The notes: generated by a model not told the origin, from the letters alone. A stretch of 64,000 bases of DNA from JAGRKR01 sp041397725 (GCA_041397725.1 JAWKVZ010000001.1:682001-746000); one strand, 5' to 3'. Numbered from the stretch's first letter, positions 1 through 9,199 are shown. Made by a program: numbers and translations.

Positions 1-386
1 AGGGACGGCAGTTCCGCCAGCGATTTCACGCCATCGGCACCCAGTCTGGTCGCCCCCATCGCGCCGCCGAGGATCACGAGCTTGTCGTTCTCCTTGGCAT
101 ACGTGACGGCAACCTTGGCGGCGGCGATCGGATCCTTCGAGTAGGCGAGGCACGTCGGCCCCTGGAAGAGATCGGCGATCGCAGCGACCTGGGTATCCTT
201 GACGGCGAGCTTCGCCAGACGGTTCTTCGCCACCTTGACCTGCCCCCCCGCCTGCTTGACGCGGCGGCGGAACTCGGTCATCTGGCTAACCGTCATCCCG
301 GCATAGTGGGCCACGACGACCACGCCTGTGTCCTTGAACACGTCGTGGAGCTCCGTGACGAGCTCACGTTTTGCGGCTCTGTCCAC
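1..386 (-). CDS. rplJ: 50S ribosomal protein L10, 3' part missing (runs off the left edge)
   Basis: The visible 128 codons encode the N-terminal part of L10, which anchors the L7/L12 stalk to 23S rRNA. It begins VDRAAKRELV with a GTG start and continues with the family segments GMTVSQMTEFRR and VAKNRLAKLA. GTG at 384-386 is chosen because a GGAGAG-type ribosome binding site lies just upstream and no ATG fits. It is the last visible gene of the rplK-rplA-rplJ series. The rest of the gene, and probably rplL, lie outside the window. Confidence 0.95.
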   Translation of the reverse strand, partial: MDRAAKRELVTELHDVFKDTGVVVVAHYAGMTVSQMTEFRRRVKQAGGQVKVAKNRLAKLAVKDTQVAAIADLFQGPTCLAYSKDPIAAAKVAVTYAKENDKLVILGGAMGATRLGADGVKSLAELPS

Positions 387-764
387 TTGCTCTCTCCAGT
401 CTTACGCACGAAGCCGAAGCGTCGTGCGCGGGTTGCACCCTGCCGCCAAGAGACCCTGTGCACGTGGCACCGGCGCTTGGCGACGCTCGATACCCTGTCC
501 TTCCGCACGTCCCTTGCGGGCGGCACGGCGCAGACCCAAGAGGTTCGAACCGACAGGTGGAACCTGCCTGCTCGTCTCCCGTCTCATGCAGGCCCCCGAT
601 CGCTCGAGGCTTAAGCCGCCGGGTCATCCCCGAACAGCACCAGCAGTCTCGGACAGGCATGGAGCCTCGGGGTCGCCCCTTCGGCTCCACAGGTTCCGGA
701 CACGTCCGGAACTGGCAGCGGACGCGGCACCCGGGGGCGCCTCGTCCGTATCTCGTTCAGTGCG
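387..764 (-). promoter_or_regulatory. rplA-rplJ intergenic region, probable L10 leader
   Basis: This 378-base gap separates rplA from rplJ and holds no convincing gene. Two strong hairpins are visible: one at 693-712 (GTTCCGGA, loop CACG, TCCGGAAC) and one at 661-688 (GGAGCC pairing with GGCTCC around a GGGG/CCCC inner stem). In many bacteria the mRNA leader before rplJ binds the L10-L12 complex for autoregulation, and this gap is where it is expected. The assignment comes from position plus hairpins. The L10-binding kink-turn itself was not identified. Confidence 0.45.
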
Positions 765-1466
765 TCAGCCGACGTGGCCGACGGTTTGCGGCTCGACCTT
801 GACGCCGGGACCCATCGTCGAGCTCAGGGCGACCTTTTTCAGGTACGTGCCCTTGGCTCCGGCCGGCTTGGCCTTCACCACGGCATCCACGAACGCGCGG
901 ATGTTCTCGACCAGCGCCTGCTCGCCGAAGCTCGCCTTGCCGACGCCGCCATGAATGATGCCGGCCTTCTCGACGCGGAACTCCACGGCGCCGCCCTTGG
1001 CCGCCTTCACCGCATCGCCGACGTTCGGCGTCACGGTACCGACGCGGGGGTTCGGCATGAGGCCGCGCGGACCCAGCACCTTGCCGAGGCGGCCGACGAG
1101 GCCCATCATGTCCGGGCTGGCGATGCAGCGATCGAAGTTGATGACACCCTTCTGCACCTGCTCGACCAGGTCCTCCGCGCCCACGACATCGGCGCCGGCC
1201 TGCTTGGCCTCTTCCGCCTTGTCGCCGCGGGCGAACACGGCGACGCGAACCGAGCGGCCCGAACCGTGCGGGAGCTGACAGACGCCGCGGACCATCTGAT
1301 CGGCGTGCTTGGGGTCGACGCCCAGATTGAGCGCAATCTCGACCGTCTCGTCGAACTTGGCCTTGGCGCGGGCCTTGACCAGCTTGACGGCTTCCTCGAC
1401 CGCATAGAGCTTCTCGCGCTCGATGCCCTCGCGGGCGCTCTTCAGTCGCTTTCCGATACCCGACAT
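765..1466 (-). CDS. rplA: 50S ribosomal protein L1
   Basis: The 233-residue product has the full L1 length. It binds 23S rRNA at the mobile L1 stalk near the E site and can repress its own operon by binding mRNA. Visible family signatures are the start MSGIGKRLKSARE, the central stretch ASPDMMGLVGRLGKVLGPRGLMPNP, and KAGIIHGGVGKASF. It begins 4 bases downstream of rplK, consistent with one transcript. Confidence 0.98.
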   Translation of the reverse strand: MSGIGKRLKSAREGIEREKLYAVEEAVKLVKARAKAKFDETVEIALNLGVDPKHADQMVRGVCQLPHGSGRSVRVAVFARGDKAEEAKQAGADVVGAEDLVEQVQKGVINFDRCIASPDMMGLVGRLGKVLGPRGLMPNPRVGTVTPNVGDAVKAAKGGAVEFRVEKAGIIHGGVGKASFGEQALVENIRAFVDAVVKAKPAGAKGTYLKKVALSSTMGPGVKVEPQTVGHVG

Positions 1467-1470
1467 GCGC

Positions 1471-1899
1471 CTACTCCACCACCTGCAGACCCATCGAGCG
1501 TGCAGAGCCTTCGATCGTACGCATGGCCTGCTCGACGTCGTCCGTGTTGAGGTCCTTGAGCTTCTCCGTGGCGATGGCGCGGATCTGCGCCTTGGTCACG
1601 GTGCCCGCGCTGGTGCGCCCCGGCTCCTTGGAGCCGCCATTGATCTTGGCGGCCTTCTTCAGGAAGAAGGAGGCAGGCGGCGTGCGCATCTCGAAGGTGA
1701 AGGAGCGGTCCGCGTAGACCGTGATCTTCACCGGGATCGGCATGCCCTTCTCGAGCTTTTCCGTCTTGGCGTTGAACGCCTTGCAGAACTCCATGATGTT
1801 GACGCCGCGCTGACCGAGAGCCGGTCCGATCGGCGGCGAGGGATTCGCAGCCCCGGCAGGGACCTGCAAATTGATGTACCCATCGATCTTCTTCGCCAT
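1471..1899 (-). CDS. rplK: 50S ribosomal protein L11
   Basis: This is the full-length 142-residue L11, which binds the GTPase-associated centre of 23S rRNA. The N-terminal proline-rich segment GAANPSPPIGPALGQRGVNI and the C-terminal RNA-binding half are both present. It lies between nusG and rplA on the same strand. The 172-base gap towards nusG (1900-2071) is a possible site for a promoter or the L1 autoregulatory target, but no motif was resolved there. Confidence 0.98.
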   Translation of the reverse strand: MAKKIDGYINLQVPAGAANPSPPIGPALGQRGVNIMEFCKAFNAKTEKLEKGMPIPVKITVYADRSFTFEMRTPPASFFLKKAAKINGGSKEPGRTSAGTVTKAQIRAIATEKLKDLNTDDVEQAMRTIEGSARSMGLQVVE

Positions 1900-2071
1900 T
1901 CGTTCCCCTGTAAGGTGTCGGGCAAGGCTTGCCCTGGGTTAGCGGTAATCGGGCGGCGAGGCCCTCCCGCAAGCTCATCGAGCCGTTCGAAGCCTCCGCT
2001 TCCAGGGCGGCCCGCCCCTGTTCTCGATGCGTCGATCCGGGCCGCGCCTCGAGACGGCGACCCGGCCGGCG

Positions 2072-2602
2072 CTAAAGTTTCTCGACCTGGGCGAACTCGA
2101 GCTCGACCGGCGTCTTGCGGCCGAAGATCGACACAGCCACCTTGAGGCGGGTGCGCTCCTCGTCCACTTCCTCGACGTCGCCCTGGAACGACGCGAACGG
2201 GCCATCGACCACCCGCACCTGCTCTCCCACCTCGAAGGTCACCGACGGCTTCGGCCGCTCGACGCCCTCCTTGACCTGATGGAGGATGCGCAGCGCCTCG
2301 TCCTCCGAGATCGGAATGGCCTTGTTGTCGGCGCCGAGGAAGCCGGTCACCTTCGGCGTATTCTTGATCAGGAGATAGGCCGCGTCGGTCATCTCCATCT
2401 TCACCAGCACGTAGCCGGGAAAGAACTTGCGCTCGGCCTGCACCTTGCGCCCGCGACGGACCTCGACGACCTCCTCCATCGGCACCAGCACCTCGTCGAA
2501 CAGATGCTCGAGGCCCGCAGCCTTCGCACGCTCCTTGATCGCTTCCGCAACCTTGCGCTCGAAGTTGGAGTAGGCATGCACGATGTACCAGCGCTTGGCC
2601 AT
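2072..2602 (-). CDS. nusG: Transcription termination/antitermination protein NusG
   Basis: The 176-residue protein starts MAKRWYIVHAYSNFE, the typical NGN-domain start. It ends with a KOW domain (FEVGEQVRVVDGPFASFQG). NusG binds the RNA polymerase clamp and couples it to Rho or ribosomes. The open frame extends 28 codons upstream, but the ATG at 2600-2602 is preferred because it gives the conserved N-terminus, and the extension would run into the secE end. It follows secE closely, as in the usual secE-nusG pair. Confidence 0.97.
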   Translation of the reverse strand: MAKRWYIVHAYSNFERKVAEAIKERAKAAGLEHLFDEVLVPMEEVVEVRRGRKVQAERKFFPGYVLVKMEMTDAAYLLIKNTPKVTGFLGADNKAIPISEDEALRILHQVKEGVERPKPSVTFEVGEQVRVVDGPFASFQGDVEEVDEERTRLKVAVSIFGRKTPVELEFAQVEKL

Positions 2603-2652
2603 AGAACCCGTCTTCCTCGTTTCGGCTTGCGCCTCTCCCACCACGACGCCCA

Positions 2653-2847
2653 TCAGCGAATACCGAGGACCCAAGGCAGGACCCACATCAGCACCTTGTC
2701 GACGATCCAGAAGAAGAGCGAGGCCAGTATGACGAGGATCAGCACCATGATGGTCATGGCCACGACCTCTTTACGGGTCGGCCACGTGACCTTCGAAACC
2801 TCCTGGCGCACCTCAGCAATGAACTGGACGGGATTAAACTTAGCCAT
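2653..2847 (-). CDS. secE: Preprotein translocase subunit SecE
   Basis: This short 64-residue SecE has one C-terminal transmembrane helix (IMVLILVILASLFFWIV) preceded by the conserved EVRQEVSKVTWPTRKEV amphipathic segment. It stabilises SecY in the inner-membrane Sec channel. Two ATGs lie two codons apart. The second (2845-2847) is chosen because GGAAAGG then sits about 8 bases upstream, whereas it would abut the first. The single-helix form is usual outside the enterobacteria. Confidence 0.95.
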   Translation of the reverse strand: MAKFNPVQFIAEVRQEVSKVTWPTRKEVVAMTIMVLILVILASLFFWIVDKVLMWVLPWVLGIR

Positions 2848-2944
2848 CGACATCCTTTCCCGTGGCGCACCGCCATGGCTCAGAACGGCATCGTCGCAAC
2901 GCGCACCGCTCTTCAGGTCTCGAGTTACCGCTTACCGAATCGAG

Positions 2945-3021
2945 TGGCAGGGGTGGAGGGTCTCGAACCCCCAACCTTCGGTTTTGGAGACCGACGCTCT
3001 AGCCAATTGAGCTACACCCCT
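2945..3021 (-). tRNA. tRNA-Trp (anticodon CCA)
   Basis: Read on the minus strand, the cloverleaf has a 7-bp acceptor (AGGGGTG/CACCCCT), anticodon loop CTCCAAA, the T-loop TTCGAAC, and an encoded CCA end at 2945-2947. It lies between tuf and secE, a common alphaproteobacterial arrangement. Confidence 0.97.
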
Positions 3022-3176
3022 ACTCGCCCACGGCGGCCGGTCTCGTCAGCCGGTGGCCTAGCACGCAAGCCAGCTTCAATATCCGATCGCAGCGGCCTTG
3101 TCACGCACTTTACGCTTGACAAACGAATTTACATCCGGGGCCACGAGTCGCCCCAGCAACTTCAGTCCGGCGCCCG

Positions 3177-3200
3177 CGCCCCCACGTTATCGCGGGGGCG
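3177..3200 (-). terminator. Hairpin just downstream of tuf
   Basis: CGCCCCCACG, loop TTAT, CGCGGGGGCG forms a 10-position stem with one internal mismatch, 19 bases beyond the tuf stop codon. There is no U-tract, so it may be an attenuator or processing site rather than a strong intrinsic terminator. tRNA-Trp and secE lie downstream. Confidence 0.4.
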
Positions 3201-3218
3201 CAGGGCCTTGTCTGGGCG

Positions 3219-4408
3219 CTACTCGATGATCGTCGCGACGACGCCGGCGCCGACCGTGCGGCCACCCTCGCGGATGGCGAAGCGCAGCGTCTCCTCCATC
3301 GCGATCGGCGTGATCAGCTCAACCGAGAAGCTCACCGTGTCGCCCGGCATGACCATCTCCGTACCCTCCGGAAGCGATACGACACCCGTAACGTCCGTCG
3401 TGCGGAAGTAGAACTGGGGACGGTAGTTCGTGAAGAACGGCGTGTGACGACCGCCCTCCTCCTTCGTCAGAATGTACGCCTCGGCCTTGAACTTCCTGTG
3501 CGGCTTGATCGAGCCCGGCTTGCACAGAACCTGACCGCGCTCCACGCCCTCGCGGTCCACGCCGCGCAGCAGGCAGCCCACGTTGTCGCCAGCCTCGCCC
3601 TGATCCAGAAGCTTGCGGAACATCTCCACGCCCGTGACCGTCGACTTCGTCGTGTCGCGGATACCCACGATCTCGATCTCTTCGCCGACCTTCACAACGC
3701 CGCGCTCGATCCGGCCCGTCACAACCGTGCCGCGCCCCGAAATCGAGAAAACGTCCTCGATCGGCATCAGGAAAGCTGGTCCTTCGGACGGTCAGGCTGC
3801 GGAATGTAGCTGTCAACAGCCGCCATCAGCTCGAGGATCGCCTTCTTGCCGATGTCCGGGTTCTTGTCCTCCAAAGCGCAAAGAGCAGAGCCCTTGACGA
3901 TCGGAATGTCGTCGCCAGGGAAGTCGTACGACGACAGAAGCTCCCGAACCTCCATCTCAACGAGGTCGATCAGCTCCGCGTCGTCGACCATGTCCACCTT
4001 GTTCATGAAAACAACAAGCGCGGGAACGCCCACCTGGCGCGCAAGAAGAATGTGCTCGCGCGTCTGAGGCATCGGGCCGTCCGCAGCAGACACAACCAGG
4101 ATCGCGCCGTCCATCTGAGCCGCGCCCGTGATCATGTTCTTCACGTAGTCCGCATGACCCGGGCAGTCCACGTGCGCGTAATGGCGCTTCTCAGTCTCAT
4201 ACTCGACGTGCGCCGTCGAAATCGTGATCCCGCGCTCCCGCTCCTCGGGAGCCTTGTCGATCTGATCGTACGCCGTGAACGTCGCGCCGCCCGTCTCCGC
4301 CAAGACCTTCGTGATCGCCGCCGTCAAGGACGTCTTGCCGTGATCAACGTGCCCGATCGTGCCAATGTTGCAGTGCGGCTTCGTCCGCTCGAATTTCGCC
4401 TTCGCCAT
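3219..4408 (-). pseudogene. tuf: Elongation factor Tu gene with a single-base deletion
   Basis: The two halves together match EF-Tu from end to end. The N-terminal half starts MAKAKFERTKPHCNIGT and has the P-loop GHVDHGKT, the switch region RGITI, DCPGHADY and NKVD. The C-terminal half resumes at MPIEDVFSISGRGTVVTGR. The first frame ends RPKDQLS-stop where the family has RPKDQPFLMPIED, so one base (a C of the coding strand, near 3775) is missing. With it restored the product would be exactly 396 residues, the family length. A second tuf copy in the str operon, outside the window, is likely. The gap is either a real lesion in the tufB-type copy or a sequencing or assembly error between near-identical copies. 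Confidence 0.93.
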
Positions 4409-4505
4409 AGCCTGTCCCTGATGGTCAGTTGCGGTTGGCCCTGCCTCGTGGACCACGACACGGTGTGCCGTCGTCGACGGACTGAGGGGTAGAGCTCCGA
4501 TTTCA

Positions 4506-4579
4506 TGGAGCGGGTGAAGGGAATCGAACCCTCGTCATCAGCTTGGAAGGCTGTTGCTCTACCATTGAGCTACACCCGC
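4506..4579 (-). tRNA. tRNA-Gly (anticodon TCC)
   Basis: Minus-strand cloverleaf with acceptor GCGGGTG/CACCCGC, anticodon loop CTTCCAA, T-loop TTCGATT and encoded CCA at 4506-4508. It sits between tRNA-Tyr and tuf and is probably co-transcribed with them, like the tyrU-glyT-tufB order of E. coli. Confidence 0.97.
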
Positions 4580-4597
4580 AGTCTCTTACGCTTGTGC

Positions 4598-4682
4598 TGG
4601 TGGAGGGGGTTGGATTCGAACCAACGTAGGCGTAGCCAACGGATTTACAGTCCGTCCCCTTTAGCCACTCGGGCACCCCTCC
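4598..4682 (-). tRNA. tRNA-Tyr (anticodon GTA)
   Basis: Minus-strand class II tRNA with the long variable arm expected for Tyr, acceptor GGAGGGG/CCCCTCC, anticodon loop CTGTAAA, T-loop TTCGAAT and encoded CCA at 4598-4600. It is the first gene of the tRNA-tuf unit. Confidence 0.97.
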
Positions 4683-4895
4683 GTCCGCGCCTGAATCGAG
4701 CGGCTTGCGCGCGCATCGGATCCGAGCTTCATCGAACAGCACAAACGAAATCGCCCCGCCGAAACCAGCAGGGCAATCATTGCCCGTTTATGATGACGAC
4801 GCCCCTGGATGTCAACCTCAAAAGCGCGTACATCCCCGCAAGCGCGGCCCGGCGGCCGATGTGCCGCCCAGCGCCCCAACCTCGAGAGCGAGTCC

Positions 4896-5684
4896 ATGTC
4901 CCGTCCGACGCCCCCAACCGCCCCCTCCGGCGCGCCCGCCCCGCGACGCGTCACGCCGCTGCCGGAAGGCCGGGTCCGCCTTTACGGCGTCCATCCGGTA
5001 GAGGCCGCCCTCGCCAATCCCGCCCGCATCGTGCACAGGCTGCTGCTGACCGAGAACGCCGCTCGCCGGCTCGCCAAGGTGCTGTCGGAGCGTGCCATCG
5101 CGCCAGAGCCCGCGCGCCCCAAGGATCTCGATCGCATGCTCGGCGCCGATACCGTGCATCAGGGCGCCTACCTCGAGACGGAGCCGCTGAACGAGCCGAC
5201 GCTCGCCGAGGTCGCCCGCCTGACCACGCCCGGACGGCCGCTGATCGTGCTCGATCAGGTGACCGACCCCCACAACGTCGGTGCGATCCTGAGGACCGCC
5301 GCCGTGTTCGGTGCGAGTGGCCTGATCATGACGCGGCGCCACAGCCCACCCCTCGACGGCACGCTGGCGAAGGCCGCCTCCGGGGCGCTGGAGCTGGTAC
5401 CGATCGCGCTCGTCGTCAATCTCTCCCGCGCGCTCGATGAATTGAAAGACATGGGCGTCAAAACCGTCGGTCTCGACGGCGAGGCCACGGCGCTCATCGA
5501 GGACGAGCCGAACGACCGTCCGACGGCGCTGATCCTCGGGGCCGAAGGACGCGGCCTGCGCCAGCTCACGAGGGAAACCGCCGACCGGCTGTGCCGCATC
5601 CGCACCAGCGGAGCTCTGTCGAGCCTCAACGTGTCGAATGCCGCGGCCGTCGCGCTGCACGTGCTGGCACGACCGCCAGCTTGA
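4896..5684 (+). CDS. rlmB: TrmH/SpoU-family rRNA 2'-O-methyltransferase (RlmB type)
   Basis: This 262-residue protein has an N-terminal substrate-binding domain (RLYGVHPVEAALANP) and a C-terminal knotted SPOUT methyltransferase domain. SPOUT motif 1 is DQVTDPHNVGAILRTAAVFGA, motif 2 is LILGAEGRGL and motif 3 is SSLNVSNAAAVALH. Such enzymes transfer a methyl group from SAM to a guanosine ribose of 23S rRNA. An ATG 29 codons upstream is in frame, but the stretch between is low-complexity and GAGAGCGAG precedes 4896. It is divergent from the tRNA-tuf unit. Its last 59 bases overlap the convergent membrane-protein gene. Confidence 0.9.
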   Translation: MSRPTPPTAPSGAPAPRRVTPLPEGRVRLYGVHPVEAALANPARIVHRLLLTENAARRLAKVLSERAIAPEPARPKDLDRMLGADTVHQGAYLETEPLNEPTLAEVARLTTPGRPLIVLDQVTDPHNVGAILRTAAVFGASGLIMTRRHSPPLDGTLAKAASGALELVPIALVVNLSRALDELKDMGVKTVGLDGEATALIEDEPNDRPTALILGAEGRGLRQLTRETADRLCRIRTSGALSSLNVSNAAAVALHVLARPPA

Positions 5685-5973
5685 GCGCCTCGTCCTGCAG
5701 CACCGCGTGCCCGCGCGAGGGCGTGTCGTCGTCCGGCGACGCCTCGCGCCCGAGCATCATGATCGCGGCGCCCATGGACAGGGAGCCGAAGGTGATGGCG
5801 AAGCCGCCCGCCAGCAGCACGATGGCCGGAAGCGGCGATTCGCTCTCGATCAGCAGGGTCCGCAATCCCACGGCATTGGTCAGAATGAGCAGCGCGGCGA
5901 TGGCCACGCCAAGACCGATGCCGAACGCGGCGTGCATGGCCAGAAAGCGGATGTGTGGGGGCAGGTCGCTCAT
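5626..5973 (-). CDS. Small two-helix inner-membrane protein
   Basis: The 115-residue product starts MSDLPPHIRFLAMHAAFGIG and has two clear transmembrane helices, around residues 10-35 and 48-72 (the second includes PAIVLLAGGFAITFGSLSMG), followed by a polar tail. The ATG at 5971-5973 has GGAGAGG upstream, so the 24-codon upstream extension is rejected. The function is unknown. The coding end overlaps rlmB on the opposite strand by 59 bases, so the tail may be longer than in relatives. Confidence 0.75.
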   Translation of the reverse strand: MSDLPPHIRFLAMHAAFGIGLGVAIAALLILTNAVGLRTLLIESESPLPAIVLLAGGFAITFGSLSMGAAIMMLGREASPDDDTPSRGHAVLQDEALKLAVVPARAARRPRHSTR

Positions 5974-6105
5974 GGCACCTCTCCGGTCCGCCATCGCGTG
6001 CATCGCTCCGCACGCAGAGGCAGCCGGCTCAGGCCGGCCGCCCAATGAGTGTAGCCGTCTCCGGCCCCGCGCGGAAGCCGCCGCGAGGCCGCAGCGGCGC
6101 GTCCG

Positions 6106-6426
6106 TCAATCGCAATAGGTCTTGCGCCAGCAGCGATAGTGGCCGCGGTTGCAGACCTCGTCACCGTAGCGGTTGATCCAGCAACGCGCTCCGACCCAGC
6201 CGCATTCCCGGGGGCCCTTGTAACAGGCGCCGGAGTAGCCTGGCGGGGGGCCGTAGCGCCGATCGTGCGCATACGCTCCGAGGATGCCGAGTGTGATCAG
6301 GCCCGCGGCGACACCGGCCGCAACACCGTTGCCCCGCCGGTGCGCCTCGGCCGGCTGGACGCTCGAGGCGACGATGCCGAGCAGCAGGGTCAGGATCATC
6401 AAGGGTCTGGCAATTTTCATGATCAT
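6106..6426 (-). CDS. Small secreted cysteine-rich protein
   Basis: The 106-residue product has a signal peptide ending near VQPAEA, a Gly/Ala-rich hydrophobic segment (GVAAGVAAGLITLGIL), and a C-terminal tail with six Cys (GACYKGPRECGWVGARCWINRYG, then CNRGHYRCWRKTYCD). This suggests disulfides in the periplasm. AGGAAAAG about ten bases upstream supports the first ATG of the MIMKIAR start. The function is unknown. It lies next to another small secreted gene on the same strand. Confidence 0.75.
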   Translation of the reverse strand: MIMKIARPLMILTLLLGIVASSVQPAEAHRRGNGVAAGVAAGLITLGILGAYAHDRRYGPPPGYSGACYKGPRECGWVGARCWINRYGDEVCNRGHYRCWRKTYCD

Positions 6427-6603
6427 GAGCGCTTTTCCTATGCGGCATGCCGAAACGCCGGCATGCCCAGATGCACACGGGAGTCCCTCAGGGCTGCGCG
6501 AGCCCGACATGAGCCGGCTCGGCGGCCGATTTGCACTGGCTACACGACGATTGTGGCACCAATGGCGCCGGACCGGACCGCCCGACGCCTTGGCCTAGAG
6601 TGC

Positions 6604-6999
6604 TCAGTAGTGCCAGAAATGATGGCGACGCGGATGGCAGCCATGCACGTGGTGGCGGCGATGCTTGCTGCGCCACTTCCGCGCCTGGCCCCAGGACGGC
6701 CCGTAGCGGTAGCAATGGCGGAAATTGTAGCGCTTGCGCCAGCCCTTGCGCACGACACGCAGCGGCCGCCAGTAGCTGGAGCCCCGGTAGGGATAGTAGC
6801 CCCGCGGGCTGTAGTAATAGGAGTAGGGGTCCACGTGGTACACGTGGCGATAGCGCGGATAATAGATCTTGTGATGCACGACCACGGGCGCGCGAGCCGC
6901 CGTCTCGCGGCAGCAGCCGCCGGCGCTGGCCGGCTCCGACGCCATGAGCAGGCCCGCGAAGAGCGCGGCCAGCCCGACGATAAGCCCCTTCAAGCGCAT
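6604..6999 (-). CDS. Small secreted Tyr/His/Arg-rich protein
   Basis: The 131-residue product has a signal peptide (MRLKGLIVGLAALFAGLLM, cleavage near EPASA). The mature part is dominated by Tyr, His, Arg and Pro (VDPYSYYYSPRGYYPYRG, WRSKHRRHHVHGCHPRRHH). AGGAGAG upstream fixes the start at 6999. The His-rich end could bind metal, but that is inference from composition alone. No known family was recognised. Confidence 0.75.
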   Translation of the reverse strand: MRLKGLIVGLAALFAGLLMASEPASAGGCCRETAARAPVVVHHKIYYPRYRHVYHVDPYSYYYSPRGYYPYRGSSYWRPLRVVRKGWRKRYNFRHCYRYGPSWGQARKWRSKHRRHHVHGCHPRRHHFWHY

Positions 7000-7270
7000 T
7001 GTACTCTCCTTGCAAAAAAGCATGAACTTTGACGCCATAATAGCCGCGGAACGTCTAACTTTGGTTTAACGATATCAGATCCTCGCCCCACGCCCCAGCG
7101 CCACCGCCGGCGGCGGCCAGCGCTTAAGCAAATTCTCACCGTATTCGGCTTGAATGGGCTCCGTGTCGTGTCGGACGGGGCCGCTTGCCTGCCCGGCGGC
7201 GGCGCCTCGTCGGCGCCAGGACGAATGTCAGCCGGAGTACCCGCGCGTGTTGCGTCTCCAACGTCGAACA

Positions 7271-9199
7271 ATGCCGGAGCTCCGCCGCGCGGAGAGCTCC
7301 CGCCCCCCAGCGACAGCACCCCTCTCCGCTGTTCCGGACGGGTCGGCCGTCGCGGCGTCCGATTCGGCGCCGTTTCCGCACCTTCCTGCCAGTGTCCGCC
7401 GTCAGCTCGCCGAGCTCGAGACGGCGCGCGCGGCCGCCAATCCCGCACAGGAGAGCGCCACTGCCAAGCGCGAGGCTCACGGCCGGTCGGAGCTGACCGG
7501 CGCCTTCCTCGCCAGCCGACGCGCCATCGGCGCCACGTTCTTATTCAGCATGGTCATCAACGTGCTGATGCTCGCCGGCCCTCTCTTCATGCTGCAGGTC
7601 TATGACCGGGTCATGAGCTCGGGCAGTCTGCCGACCTTGATCGCCCTCTCGATCATCACCGCGACGGTCTACGTCTTCATCGGCATCCTCGAGCTCGTGC
7701 GCTCGCGCGTGCTGAGCCGCATCGCCGGCGACATCGACGCGCGGATTTCCGACCGCGTGCTCGAGGCCTCGCTACGCGCCGGCCTCGCCCAGGGCGGGGG
7801 CTCGGCCACGGCGCTGCGCGAACTCGACCACCTCCGCCAGTTCGTCGCCGGCCCAGCGCCGATGACCATCTTCGACGCGCCCTGGACACCCGTCTACATC
7901 GCCGTCATCGCCATGCTGCACTGGACCCTCGGAATGGCTGCCGCCGCCGGCGCCGTCGTGCTGCTCGCCATCGCCCTGTGGAGCGAGTTTTCGAGCCGAC
8001 GGCCGCTCGCAGAGGCGACACGCGCCATGGGCCGGAGCCTGGAGCTCGCCGAAGTCGGCCACCGCAACGTCGAGGTGATCGCCTCGATGGGGATGCTCGA
8101 GGCCTTTCGCCGACGCTGGCAGCGTCTCAATGGCGAGGCCCTCGCCTGGCAGACGGTCGCCGCCGACCGGCTCGGCACCAGTGGCGCCGTCACCAAATCG
8201 CTCCGCCTCCTCATGCAATCCGGCATGCTGGCGCTCGGAGCCGTCCTGGCCCTGCAGAGCGAGATCAGCGCCGGCGCCATCGTCGCTGCCACCATCATCT
8301 TCGGCCGCGCGCTGGCACCCGTCGAAATGGCGGTCGGCAACTGGCGCGGCACCGTGCGCGCCCGCGCCGCCTACCGCAAGCTGGCCGCACTGCTCCATGC
8401 CATGCCGGAGCTCCCCGCCCGCACGGCCCTGCCGACCCCGAGCGGCCGCGTCAGCGTCGAGGCCCTGCGTGTGGCCGCGCCGCAGACACGCCAGCTCATT
8501 CTCTCCAACGTGAACTTCAAGCTGGAGCCCGGCCAGGTGCTCGGCGTCATCGGACCGAGCGCCTCAGGCAAGTCGACCCTTGCCCGTGTCATCGTCGGCC
8601 TCTGGCCAGCCCTGTCCGGCGCGGTTCGCCTCGACGGCGCCAAGCTCGATCAGTGGGGCAGCGACGCGCTTGGGCTGCACATCGGCTATCTCCCGCAAGG
8701 GGTGGAGCTGTTCGCCGGCAGCGTCCGGGAGAACATCGCCCGCTTCCGCGAGGATGCCAGCGACGAGGACGTCGTCGCCGCCGCCCGCATGGCGCATGCG
8801 CACGAGCTGGTGCTCGCCCTGCCCGACGGCTACGACACCGAGCTCGGCGCCTTCGCCAGCCACCTGTCCGCCGGCCAGCGGCAGCGCATCGCGCTCGCCC
8901 GGGCGCTGTTCGGCCGGCCGCCGCTGGTCGTGCTCGACGAGCCCAATTCCAATCTCGACCGTGCCGGCGACGAGGCCCTGACCGCCGCCATCGACGACAT
9001 GCGCCGCCGCGGCCAAACAGTGGTCATCGTCTCCCACCGCATGCAGGCCCTCGCCTCGTGCGACCTGGTGTTGTTCCTGGATCGCGGTGTGCAACGCATT
9101 TTCGGACCTCGGCACGACGTGCTGCGCCAGCTCGGCGGCGGCGAGGCGGCCGGCAAACCGGTCTCGGGCGTCCCCGACGGCAGCGGAGCGAAGCCATGA
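7271..9199 (+). CDS. Type I secretion system permease/ATPase (PrtD/HlyB class ABC transporter)
   Basis: The protein has about 642 residues: a disordered N-terminal stretch of about 75 residues, a six-helix exporter membrane domain (ending near EMAVGNWRG), then an ABC ATPase domain. That domain has Walker A GPSASGKST, signature LSAGQRQR, Walker B PLVVLDEPNSNLD and the switch His in VIVSHRM. It would energise one-step export of RTX-type proteins together with the adaptor encoded next to it and a TolC-like pore not seen here. The start is unsure: ATGs at 7154 and 7271 lack a good ribosome site. The Asp of the membrane-helix region and all ATPase motifs look intact, so it should be functional. 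Confidence 0.9.
   Translation: MPELRRAESSRPPATAPLSAVPDGSAVAASDSAPFPHLPASVRRQLAELETARAAANPAQESATAKREAHGRSELTGAFLASRRAIGATFLFSMVINVLMLAGPLFMLQVYDRVMSSGSLPTLIALSIITATVYVFIGILELVRSRVLSRIAGDIDARISDRVLEASLRAGLAQGGGSATALRELDHLRQFVAGPAPMTIFDAPWTPVYIAVIAMLHWTLGMAAAAGAVVLLAIALWSEFSSRRPLAEATRAMGRSLELAEVGHRNVEVIASMGMLEAFRRRWQRLNGEALAWQTVAADRLGTSGAVTKSLRLLMQSGMLALGAVLALQSEISAGAIVAATIIFGRALAPVEMAVGNWRGTVRARAAYRKLAALLHAMPELPARTALPTPSGRVSVEALRVAAPQTRQLILSNVNFKLEPGQVLGVIGPSASGKSTLARVIVGLWPALSGAVRLDGAKLDQWGSDALGLHIGYLPQGVELFAGSVRENIARFREDASDEDVVAAARMAHAHELVLALPDGYDTELGAFASHLSAGQRQRIALARALFGRPPLVVLDEPNSNLDRAGDEALTAAIDDMRRRGQTVVIVSHRMQALASCDLVLFLDRGVQRIFGPRHDVLRQLGGGEAAGKPVSGVPDGSGAKP

Noticed and set aside
3767..3775. 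The TGA ending the first EF-Tu frame as another selenocysteine codon
   Set aside because: The downstream part resumes in a different frame and the missing base is evident from the EF-Tu sequence, so it is a frameshift and not recoding.
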